The position numbers and the translations under genes were made by a program. Below are positions 1 to 6,424 of a stretch of DNA of 7,790 nucleotides, piece after piece. Source of the stretch: UKL13-2 sp044346745. Its GTDB lineage: Bacteria > Pseudomonadota > Gammaproteobacteria > Burkholderiales > Usitatibacteraceae. The notes beneath the pieces were generated by a model. The model searched no databases and had not been told where the DNA came from. It was given only the letters and a program-made list of their open reading frames with translations. The first letter of the stretch is position 1. Each line of letters begins with the position of its first letter. The stretch lies in the NCBI GenBank assembly GCA_044346745.1, contig JBIIYQ010000127.1, positions 1-7,790 on the forward strand, written 5' to 3'.

Positions 1-100
1 TTTCTGGAATACGTGGTGGCCAAAATCACGCGCCCACTGCCACCTTGGCTACCGTCAGCCCAACTTACAGCGGCAGGGTAACTGCCGGATTTAGGATAAA
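1..100 (+). other. possible 3' end of an upstream rightward gene (unidentified)
   Basis: The terminator just downstream implies that a transcript enters from the left on the + strand. Two + frames are open from the window edge and stop before the hairpin: one ends at TAA 79-81 and the other at TGA-free sequence up to TAG 92-94. Neither gives a C-terminus that I recognise, and codon use does not decide between them. A small perfect hairpin, CGGCAG (71-76) with CTGCCG (82-87) and a 5-base loop, sits over the first of these stops. It could equally be an untranslated tail. No product is assigned. Confidence 0.25.
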
Positions 101-140
101 AGCAAAAAGCCCGTCCCCAAAAGGATGGGCTTTTTGCTTT
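101..140 (+). terminator. strong intrinsic terminator
   Basis: Positions 101-116 pair with 123-138 to form a 16-bp stem with a single G-U pair (113/126) and a six-base loop (117-122). The stem has a GC core (GCCC/GGGC) flanked by an A-run on the left and a T-run on the right, so it can work in either direction. As placed, it ends transcription arriving from the left and insulates rarA, which starts more than 85 bases further on. Confidence 0.8.
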
Positions 141-211
141 AATCGACCTCGGTGAACTACTTGGAGGCATGAAAACGGCGTCGCGGAGAAGCGAAACTGC
201 CAACGGGCGAC

Positions 212-217
212 TACAAT
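212..217 (+). promoter_or_regulatory. candidate -10 element for rarA
   Basis: TACAAT matches the sigma-70 -10 consensus at five of six positions and lies in the only gap between the terminator and rarA. No convincing -35 hexamer is found 16-18 bases upstream, so support is weak. If it is used, transcription would begin near 224, which would leave the GTG at 228 almost without a leader and favour the GTG at 276 as the rarA start. Confidence 0.25.
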
Positions 218-275
218 CGGAGCTGCGGTGCGCACTAGCGTAACCGTCGTAACCGACCGTCGATTATTGAACCGC

Positions 276-1622
276 GTGGCAGACCTTTTTTCCATCCCCG
301 TTGATGCACCGGCCTCCAACCCTTCCGGCCAGCAAATACCGTTGGCGGAGCGCCTGCGTCCCAAAGAACTATCGGATGTCATCGGTCAGGAACATCTGAC
401 GGGGGAAGGCATGCCACTACGCATCGCGTTCGATTCCCGTAAGCTACATTCGATGATCCTGTGGGGGCCGCCGGGCGTGGGCAAGACTTCCATCGCTCGT
501 TTGATGGCGCACGCCTTCGACGCCGATTTTGTGGCGATCTCTGCGGTACTTTCCGGCGTCAAGGAAATCCGCGAAGCCATTGAGCGGGCACAGATGAACC
601 GCGACCGGCTGCAACGTCGCACGATACTATTTGTCGATGAAGTGCATCGCTTCAACAAGAGTCAGCAGGATGCGTTCTTGCCGCACGTTGAGTCCGGACT
701 CATCACCTTCATTGGCGCTACCACAGAAAACCCGTCATTCGAATTGAACAACGCGTTGCTTTCACGCGCGGCGGTATACGTCCTCAAGCCACTGGGGCAG
801 GACGCACTTGCCCGAATGCTCGATCATGCGATCGGTACGCTGGGACTCAATGCCGCCTTTGAAGGCGTTGAAGCCGACAAGGCCACAGCATACGTCCTCC
901 ATATCGCCGACGGCGACGGCAGAAGGCTGCTAAACCTTGTCGAACAACTCGCGACCGCCATCGATGCAAAGCACCCTTCGAGTGTCAACGAAGCATTTGT
1001 AACCACTGTGTTGGCGCGAACCACGCGTCGCTTTGACAAAAGCGGGGATGACTTCTATGACCAGATTTCGGCCTTACACAAAAGTGTTCGCGGCTCCGAC
1101 CCCGATGCGTCGCTATATTGGTTCTGTCGAATGCTCGATGGCGGGGCCGATCCACGGTATCTCGCACGCAGATTGATCCGAATGGCCACCGAAGACATTG
1201 GTCTCGCCGACCCACGTGCGCTGCAAATCACGCTGAACGCAAGTGATACCTACGAACGGCTGGGCTCGCCTGAAGGCGAGTTGGCGTTGGCCGAAGCGGT
1301 CGTGTACCTCGCGATTGCCGCGAAATCCAACGCGGTTTACCACGCATATAACGCGGTTCGTGCCCACATCGAGGAGGATGAATCTCGTCCTGTTCCGATG
1401 CACATTCGAAATGCGCCAACCAAGCTGATGAAGGACATTGGGATAGGCAAAGGCTATCGTTACGCACACGACGAGGAAGACGGCTACGCGGCTGGCGAAA
1501 ACTATATGCCGGCCGGCCTTGAAGGAAGGCGTTGGTACGAGCCAACGGATCGAGGTCTTGAAGCGAAAATTCGGGAGAAGCTTGCGCACCTGCGTGCACT
1601 TGATGGAAAATTGAAGTATTGA
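276..1622 (+). CDS. rarA: replication-associated recombination protein A (AAA+ ATPase RarA/MgsA)
   Basis: RarA is a cytoplasmic AAA+ ATPase of the clamp-loader/RuvB clade that acts at stalled replication forks and single-stranded gaps. From GTG 276 the protein has 448 residues, close to the 447 of the E. coli protein. In order it shows Walker A GPPGVGKTS (64-72), Walker B ILFVDEVH (117-124) followed by RFNKSQQDAFLPH, sensor 1 GATTENPS (147-154), then the family-specific SALHKSVRGS (265-274) and HIRNAPTKLM (376-385) blocks of the C-terminal tetramerisation region. Start choice: GTG 276 yields VADLFS, like the short M-x-x-LF openings common in the family. An in-frame GTG at 228 has a GGAG five bases upstream and would add 16 residues that look unlike the family (464 aa total), so 228 remains possible. 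The gene runs into the small frame and serS that follow, without a terminator between them. Identity is secure; only the start is uncertain. Confidence 0.96.
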   Translation: MADLFSIPVDAPASNPSGQQIPLAERLRPKELSDVIGQEHLTGEGMPLRIAFDSRKLHSMILWGPPGVGKTSIARLMAHAFDADFVAISAVLSGVKEIREAIERAQMNRDRLQRRTILFVDEVHRFNKSQQDAFLPHVESGLITFIGATTENPSFELNNALLSRAAVYVLKPLGQDALARMLDHAIGTLGLNAAFEGVEADKATAYVLHIADGDGRRLLNLVEQLATAIDAKHPSSVNEAFVTTVLARTTRRFDKSGDDFYDQISALHKSVRGSDPDASLYWFCRMLDGGADPRYLARRLIRMATEDIGLADPRALQITLNASDTYERLGSPEGELALAEAVVYLAIAAKSNAVYHAYNAVRAHIEEDESRPVPMHIRNAPTKLMKDIGIGKGYRYAHDEEDGYAAGENYMPAGLEGRRWYEPTDRGLEAKIREKLAHLRALDGKLKY

Positions 1623-1869
1623 AGATTCAATTGTCCTCCACATCGCGAATTACCTCTCCCGGGTTTCAATTCGGGAAGGCGGCATTCGTCTACACGCCAA
1701 AGGCCAGCCGCTCCTCTCCGATACCGGTGAGCCGCGCATTTTCCCGATACCGTTAGCGTCTGAAACCGGTGCGCGCGAGATCGCCGCGCAGGCAGACGTG
1801 CTCCGCAGAAACGGTATTGACGCGATTGACCGAGTGTATCGGTCACGCCAATCTCAAAAAATGACTTAA
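1618..1869 (+). CDS. small unrecognised protein between rarA and serS (non-standard start)
   Basis: The frame is open from just after a TGA at 1612-1614 to TAA 1867-1869 and fills nearly the whole rarA-serS gap. It contains no ATG, GTG or TTG near its beginning. The best-placed start is ATT 1618-1620, which overlaps the rarA stop (ATTGA) and would give about 83 residues by coupled initiation. It looks coding because third positions are GC-rich through the middle, and because the translation has a protein-like pattern: a GEPRIFPIPLASETGAREI segment (residues 37-55) followed by a likely amphipathic helix (about 51-75) rich in A, R, D and I. No signal peptide, membrane segment or Cys motif is seen. 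Its stop lies ten bases before the serS ATG and the stop region (TAAGG) also supplies the serS ribosome site, suggesting one transcript. I do not recognise the family. It could also be a decayed gene that has lost its start. Confidence 0.5.
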   Translation: MEDSIVLHIANYLSRVSIREGGIRLHAKGQPLLSDTGEPRIFPIPLASETGAREIAAQADVLRRNGIDAIDRVYRSRQSQKMT

Positions 1870-1879
1870 GGTTCGTACC

Positions 1880-3157
1880 ATGCTCGATATTCAGCAACTC
1901 CGTAAAGAACTGGCCCAAGTTGTCGATGGACTTCAACGCCGCAGCTTTGCATTTGACCAAGCAACTTTTAGTGCATTAGAAACTGAGCGCAAGTCGCTCC
2001 AGGTAAAAACCGAGGAACTGCAAGCGACACGTAATGCCGCCTCCAAACAAATCGGTATTCTCAAAAGCCAAGGCCAGGACACCGCGGCATTAATGGCGGA
2101 AGTCGCCGGCGTCGGTGATGCGCTAAAAGCCAACGAAGCTGCGCTCACCGCCCTTCAGGAAAAGCTGAACAGTTTCCTTCGCCAAATTCCCAACATCCCG
2201 CGTGTCGATGTGCCTGCAGGCAAGTCGGCTGATGAAAATGTGGAAGTGCGCCGCTGGGGAAGTATTCGCGCGTTCGACTTCGCGCCGAAAGATCACACCG
2301 ACCTTGGCGAGGCGCTGAAAGGCATCGATTTCGAAACGGCCAGTAAACTCTCCGGCGCTCGATTCTCCGTATTGCGCGGCCAGGTTGCGCGGCTGCATCG
2401 CGCCATCGCGCAGTTCATGTTGGATACGCACACTTCGCAGCACGGATACACCGAAGTTTATGTTCCGTACATGGTAGGCCCCGAATCGGCCGACGGCGTC
2501 TCGAGCCTCGCCAAATTCAAGGACGACCTGTTCAAGATCGAAGGGCGCGACCTCTACCTGATTCCCACTGCCGAATACCCGGTGACGAACTTCGTGCGTG
2601 ACACGATGGTTGATGCAAAGGAGTTGCCGCTCAAGTTTGCGTGCCACTCACCTTGCTTTCGCTCGGAGGCTGGAAGCTACGGCAAAGATACCCGCGGCAT
2701 GATCCGGCAGCACCAGTTCGACAAGGTAGAGTTGGTGCAAATTGTCACGCCAGATAAGTCGACTGAGGCACACGAAGAATTGACCGCCCACGCAGAGGCA
2801 ATTTTGCAAAAGCTGGATTTACCTTATCGCACGATGCTGCTTTGCTCCGGCGATATGGGATTCTCGTCCGCCAAGACTTACGATCTTGAAGTGTGGCTGC
2901 CCGAGCAGAATGCCTTCCGAGAGATATCGAGTTGCTCGAATTTCGAGGCATTCCAAGCAAGACGCATGATGGCTCGTTTCAAGAACGCTTCGGGCAAAAC
3001 AGAGTCGCTGCACACTATCAACGGCTCGGGGCTTGCGGTCGGACGAACTATGGTAGCGATTCTTGAAAACTTCCAGAACGAAGATGGCAGCGTTACGATT
3101 CCAACCGTGCTGCGGTCTTACATGGGTGGCGCGACCAAGATTGCTCCCCCAATCTGA
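1880..3157 (+). CDS. serS: serine--tRNA ligase (SerRS)
   Basis: Class II aminoacyl-tRNA synthetase that charges tRNA-Ser (and tRNA-Sec where present) with serine in the cytoplasm. It has 425 residues, against 430 in E. coli. The N-terminal part (about 1-105) is the long helical coiled-coil arm that binds the tRNA variable arm. The catalytic core shows the serine-binding TAE motif (230-232, here followed by Tyr where Val is common), motif 2 FRSEAGSYGKDTRG starting at 260 with Arg261 and Glu284, and motif 3 GSGLAVGRTMVAILE (382-396) with Arg389. The ATG at 1880 is preceded by AAGG eight bases upstream and gives the family's usual MLD opening. It probably shares a transcript with rarA and the small frame upstream. 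After its TGA the same frame stays open to 3640, within a decayed phosphatase gene, with no terminator in between. Confidence 0.98.
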   Translation: MLDIQQLRKELAQVVDGLQRRSFAFDQATFSALETERKSLQVKTEELQATRNAASKQIGILKSQGQDTAALMAEVAGVGDALKANEAALTALQEKLNSFLRQIPNIPRVDVPAGKSADENVEVRRWGSIRAFDFAPKDHTDLGEALKGIDFETASKLSGARFSVLRGQVARLHRAIAQFMLDTHTSQHGYTEVYVPYMVGPESADGVSSLAKFKDDLFKIEGRDLYLIPTAEYPVTNFVRDTMVDAKELPLKFACHSPCFRSEAGSYGKDTRGMIRQHQFDKVELVQIVTPDKSTEAHEELTAHAEAILQKLDLPYRTMLLCSGDMGFSSAKTYDLEVWLPEQNAFREISSCSNFEAFQARRMMARFKNASGKTESLHTINGSGLAVGRTMVAILENFQNEDGSVTIPTVLRSYMGGATKIAPPI

Positions 3158-3167
3158 TGGCCCCCCG

Positions 3168-3640
3168 GTGACGAGTTCAATCGTATTGGTGCGGCACGGC
3201 GAGTAATTGCTCGGCGCATAGGGGCGGCGGTGCAACTCGAGCCGAGATTCCGCGAGCGGGGTTTCGGTATCGCGGAAGGCAAGACCTACGCCGAAATTGA
3301 CCGTGATTTTCCGGAGGTTTTTTCCCTAACTCGCGAGACGGATTCTGATTTTGCGGCACTAGGTGGGGAGTCCCGCTTTCAGTTTTGCCAGCGCGTTGTA
3401 TATGCGTTGACGGACTATGCGGCCCAGCACAAGGGCAAGACCATACTGATTGTTACGCATGGCGGCGTGCTCGCTGCGATATACCGCTGGCTCAGCAGAC
3501 TGCCGATCACCAGTCCCCACAAAATAGAGATCCCGAACGCGGCGTTGAATGGGCTGTCTCATGATCGCCGGGGTTGGCAGATCAAGGCGTGGGGAGATGT
3601 TGCACACCCTGCCGAGCGGACTGATAGCGACCCGATTTAG
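3168..3640 (+). pseudogene. histidine phosphatase (phosphoglycerate-mutase-like), internally deleted and frame-disrupted
   Basis: GTG 3168 opens a 12-codon frame reading VTSSIVLVRHGE, the typical start of the histidine phosphatase superfamily with its nucleophile RHG, and then hits TAA 3204-3206. The rest of the family pattern resumes in another frame from about 3206: IARRIGAAVQLEPRFRERGFG, the GESRFQF segment, and VTHGG with the second catalytic His, ending in WGDVAH and TAG 3638-3640. Compared with intact members such as E. coli GpmB, about 50-55 codons are missing between RHGE and IARRIG, including the T-x-W-N part and the conserved SSDL-x-R phosphate-pocket Arg. The missing length must be 3n+1 bases. 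A GTG at 3230 could still make a 136-residue C-terminal fragment, but it would lack the nucleophile His and be inactive as a phosphatase. Position right after serS suggests it was the last gene of that operon. An assembly or sequencing deletion is the main alternative to true decay. Confidence 0.8.
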
Positions 3641-5118
3641 CGTGCCGCTCGGCGTCGTTCGTGCAGTTGTGCCGCCTCATCTAGGCGCGGATCGCCGCCC
3701 AATTCAGACTCAAAGGGCTTTTCGAGGCGATTCAAAATGTCTGTATAGTTCCGAATGTTTTCGACGAACTGTACCGCCTCATCACCTCGACAGTAACCAT
3801 GTTTCACGGTTTCGAATACCTCAGGCTCACGAAGTTTGGGATAGGCCTTCCGTACGTCCAACCATGAATCCGCGTTTAGTCCCATCCTCGCCGTGAGGAT
3901 GCGCGCGTCTTCGAGATGCCCATATCCTTGGTTGTATGCAGCCAAAGCCAACCAAGTTTTGTCGGGCTCTTGAATTCTTGCGGGCACTGTATCTCGTAGT
4001 AGCGCGATATACTTTGCTCCGCCGATGATCGACTGTTTGGCGTCTAGGCGATTCTGTACTTTCATGCGGTCAGCAGTCGCTTCGGTCAGCATCATGAGTC
4101 CGCGAACGCCAGTAGGTGAGGTGGCTAGAGCATCCCAATGGGACTCCTGATAGCCCACTGCGGCGAGGATGCGCCAGTCGATGCCAGTGAGCTGTTGTGC
4201 CTCGAAAAAGAATGGCTTTAGTTTTGGCAATTCGGTTTGCATCTTTTCCAGCAACACTTCTGAATCGATGGGCTGGATGCGGTTGATGTGGCCGTAGTAG
4301 CGGTCAATTAACCGGTTAAGGCTGCCGTTGGAGCGGATTTTTTCGAAGAAACGAACTGCAGACTGCTGTAGGTCAAAGTCCGCCACACTTGAAAATGCCC
4401 ACGCCACTTTTGCCTCGCGACCAACGTTGAATGCCGCGCTAAGGCTAGGGTGTAAACGTTTGGCGACTGCAAATCCAACGGTATCGACCAACGCGAAGTC
4501 GGCGAGTTTGGCATCGAGTGCTTTGAGCACGTCGTCAGCCGTGGCTTCATTTGGCAAGACTACGAGCACAAGGTTGGGCGAGTTTTCTTTTAAATTGCGT
4601 GCAATATCGTGCGCAGGCGTTTCGGCGACTACAGCGAGCGTGCGTGAACCAATCTCGCCCAAATGTTTTGGGCGCTTCTCGGCGCTCCGATAGATTAGTT
4701 GATACTGAGTCGATTTGTAGGCTGGGCCAAACGCAAACTTCTTACGCAATTCAGGTGTCGGGGAGAGACCAGCCGCAGCGATATGGCCGCGATTCGATTC
4801 GAGTTGTTGTAGCAACTTTGCGTAACTCGGCATAACGCGAAACCTAATTCCGATGCCAAGTTCATGTGCAAACATCGTCGCTAAGTCATGCTCAAACCCA
4901 GTCTGGGCGTCGCTTTCTTGGCCGATCGCTTTAGCGAGTGCTTGGGTGGTGGTTGGTCCGCGGAGAGTCAGCACGACCAACTCGCCCGAGGTGCGGGGCG
5001 CTCCCAAAGGGGCCGCGAGCCAGTCTGGCGCGAATTCAGTGCGGCGGACGCCGAGCCCCAAGAAGACAATGGCTGCGATCACCGCGATTGCAACAAAAAT
5101 GGCAATACGCGCTTTCAT
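3637..5118 (-). CDS. mltF: membrane-bound lytic murein transglycosylase F-like (MltF)
   Basis: Predicted peptidoglycan lytic transglycosylase that cleaves the MurNAc-GlcNAc bond to leave 1,6-anhydro ends, anchored in the envelope and facing the periplasm. The 493-residue protein (E. coli MltF 518) starts with MKAR and a single hydrophobic segment (about 5-24) with no lipobox Cys, so it is a signal anchor or signal peptide. Residues about 46-276 form a solute-binding-protein family 3 domain, the regulatory module of MltF. Residues about 300-430 form the SLT domain with YQESHWDALATSPTGVRG, in which Glu325 is the expected catalytic acid, and AYNQGYGH (394-401). The last residues are Arg-rich. 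ATG 5118 lies 44 bases from the divergent ispD start, so promoters face outward from a very short gap. Its TAA overlaps the TAG of the broken phosphatase gene, with no room for a terminator. The domain pair makes the assignment firm; the symbol follows this architecture. Confidence 0.93.
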   Translation of the reverse strand: MKARIAIFVAIAVIAAIVFLGLGVRRTEFAPDWLAAPLGAPRTSGELVVLTLRGPTTTQALAKAIGQESDAQTGFEHDLATMFAHELGIGIRFRVMPSYAKLLQQLESNRGHIAAAGLSPTPELRKKFAFGPAYKSTQYQLIYRSAEKRPKHLGEIGSRTLAVVAETPAHDIARNLKENSPNLVLVVLPNEATADDVLKALDAKLADFALVDTVGFAVAKRLHPSLSAAFNVGREAKVAWAFSSVADFDLQQSAVRFFEKIRSNGSLNRLIDRYYGHINRIQPIDSEVLLEKMQTELPKLKPFFFEAQQLTGIDWRILAAVGYQESHWDALATSPTGVRGLMMLTEATADRMKVQNRLDAKQSIIGGAKYIALLRDTVPARIQEPDKTWLALAAYNQGYGHLEDARILTARMGLNADSWLDVRKAYPKLREPEVFETVKHGYCRGDEAVQFVENIRNYTDILNRLEKPFESELGGDPRLDEAAQLHERRRAAR

Positions 5119-5158
5119 TTGATGAGTTTATTGGCTTTTGCATCGCTCTGCGCGGTGC

Positions 5159-5164
5159 GATAAT
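5159..5164 (+). promoter_or_regulatory. candidate -10 element for ispDF
   Basis: GATAAT matches five of six consensus bases, in the 44-base gap shared with the divergent mltF start. The matching -35 position (about 5136-5141, TTTTGC) is poor. The element overlaps the ATG at 5163, so if it is real, transcription would begin near 5171 and translation would have to use the ATG at 5172, almost without a leader. Confidence 0.2.
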
Positions 5165-5909
5165 GCGGGTAATGCTGACGAAAATTTCAAACAAAAGGCG
5201 TGTTTTCGCCATCGTGCCAGCCGCAGGAAGTGGCACGAGGATGGGCGATCCCCTGCCAAAACAGTATCTACCGATCAATGGGTTACCAATGATCCTGCAT
5301 ACGTTGACGGCGATGGCCGGGGTGGCGCGGATAGAGACGATTGTGGTGGTGATCGCTGCCAACGATACGTACTGGGACACCGTGATTTCGCGACACACAC
5401 AAGAGCGGGGACATGGTCTTAGCGCTCGTCTGCAAGTGTTTCGTGTTGGAGGCAGGACGCGGGCTGAGAGTGTGTTAAACGGACTGCGGGCGGTTGAATC
5501 AATGTTTGGTCGCGATGACTGCGCGATGGTTCACGACGCGGCCCGACCGTGTATCCGTAGCGAGCTCCTCGAACAATTTCTAGATGAACTCGAAGATGAT
5601 CCCATCGGTGGATTGCTCGCCTTACCCGTCGCAGATACTCTCAAGCGATCAACTCCTGACCAACGAGTGGAGCACACACTAAACCGACAGCAAGTCTGGC
5701 GCGCACAAACACCGCAAATGTTCCGAGTCGGCCTGTTGACTCAGGCATTGGCTGAGATGCCGGGTGCCACCGATGAATCGCAGGCAATCGAGGCGATCGG
5801 CTATCAACCTAAATTGGTCATCGGAGAAAGTGCGAATCTGAAAGTGACCTACGCAACAGACATGAAACTCGCGCAATTCCTATTATCAGAAAGTGAGCCG
5901 AAAGCGTGA
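5163..5909 (+). CDS. ispD: 2-C-methyl-D-erythritol 4-phosphate cytidylyltransferase
   Basis: Third step of the MEP isoprenoid pathway: MEP + CTP gives CDP-ME and pyrophosphate, in the cytoplasm. With the ATG at 5163 it has 248 residues (E. coli 236). The nucleotide-binding PAAGSGTRMG (19-28) with Arg26, LPKQYL with Lys33, VHDAARPC (123-130) and NLKVT (225-229, Lys227) are the expected CTP- and substrate-binding elements, and all key residues are present. A second ATG at 5172 (245 aa) fits the family length equally well; neither has a good ribosome site. The open frame extends further upstream, but that part runs antisense through the 5' end of mltF and is not credible protein. Its TGA overlaps the GTG of ispF (GTGA), so the two are almost certainly translationally coupled. 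Confidence 0.97.
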   Translation: MRVMLTKISNKRRVFAIVPAAGSGTRMGDPLPKQYLPINGLPMILHTLTAMAGVARIETIVVVIAANDTYWDTVISRHTQERGHGLSARLQVFRVGGRTRAESVLNGLRAVESMFGRDDCAMVHDAARPCIRSELLEQFLDELEDDPIGGLLALPVADTLKRSTPDQRVEHTLNRQQVWRAQTPQMFRVGLLTQALAEMPGATDESQAIEAIGYQPKLVIGESANLKVTYATDMKLAQFLLSESEPKA

Positions 5910-6421
5910 CCTTCTCTTCGTCCACGTTCAGAATCGGGCACGGGTTTGACGTTCACCAACTCGTCGCAGGCCGCAAGTGCGTCCTCGGTGGGGTGGAGAT
6001 CCCGTACAACCGTGGGCTGCTTGGGCACTCCGACGCCGATGTGTTGTTGCACGCGATATGTGACGCGCTGCTCGGCGCTGCTGCGTTGGGCGACATCGGT
6101 AAACACTTTTCGGACGCCGATCCGCGGTTTCGCGGCATCGATAGTCGAAAGCTGCTCAGCCACGTGGTTGCACTCTTGGCGGACCGCGGATTCAGGATCG
6201 GCAATATCGACGCGACTGTCATTGCAGAAGCGCCACGCCTAGCCCCGCATATCGACGCGATGGTTCAAAACATCGCGGCTGACACCAAGTGTGATACTAA
6301 CTGCATTAACGTCAAGGCTACCACCACTGAAAAACTGGGCTTTACCGGTCGTGGTGAGGGAATTGCGGCCGAGGCAGTGTGCCTGATTTACTCGTTGGGA
6401 GAAAATCCCACCCGCAGCTGA
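5906..6421 (+). CDS. ispF: 2-C-methyl-D-erythritol 2,4-cyclodiphosphate synthase
   Basis: Fifth step of the MEP pathway: converts CDP-ME 2-phosphate to the cyclic diphosphate, releasing CMP; a homotrimer with a divalent metal in each active site. It has 171 residues (E. coli 159). Metal ligands are in GHGFDVH (Asp15, His17) and in LLGHSDADVLLHA (His49), with GDIGKHFSD (62-70) and the CMP-contacting TTTEKLGFTGRGEGI (139-153) following. GTG 5906 overlaps the ispD stop by four bases. A few residues before FRIGHGFD and at the C-terminus account for the extra length. It converges on the kinase gene with only three bases between the stop codons. IspE, the enzyme acting between IspD and IspF, is not in this window. 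Confidence 0.98.
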   Translation: MTFSSSTFRIGHGFDVHQLVAGRKCVLGGVEIPYNRGLLGHSDADVLLHAICDALLGAAALGDIGKHFSDADPRFRGIDSRKLLSHVVALLADRGFRIGNIDATVIAEAPRLAPHIDAMVQNIAADTKCDTNCINVKATTTEKLGFTGRGEGIAAEAVCLIYSLGENPTRS

Positions 6422-6424
6422 CTA

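Noticed and set aside
71..87. Perfect 6-bp hairpin before the main terminator as a second terminator or small RNA
   Set aside because: No T-run follows it, the stem is short, and chance or coding constraint is enough to explain it.
169..243. 24-codon frame (ATG 169) with GGAGG just upstream, overlapping the possible rarA GTG at 228; possible leader peptide
   Set aside because: The GGAGG is only one base from the ATG, too close for good initiation; the peptide is Arg/Ser-rich with no regulatory codon run and no attenuator-like hairpins follow it.
65..382. 105-codon minus-strand open frame across the terminator and the rarA start
   Set aside because: Antisense to rarA, includes the terminator hairpin as codons, no recognisable domain.
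1502..1960. 152-codon minus-strand frame opposite the rarA-serS gap
   Set aside because: Mostly antisense to rarA, the small frame and serS; composition Arg/Ser/Cys-rich as typical of shadow frames; the + strand small frame explains the region better.
4938..5162. Extended N-terminus for ispD
   Set aside because: This part of the open frame is antisense to the mltF start, reads as Arg/Pro-rich shadow sequence, and would make IspD far longer than the family.
6396..6410. Hairpin at the end of ispF as a terminator
   Set aside because: Only a 5-bp stem and no T-run on either strand.
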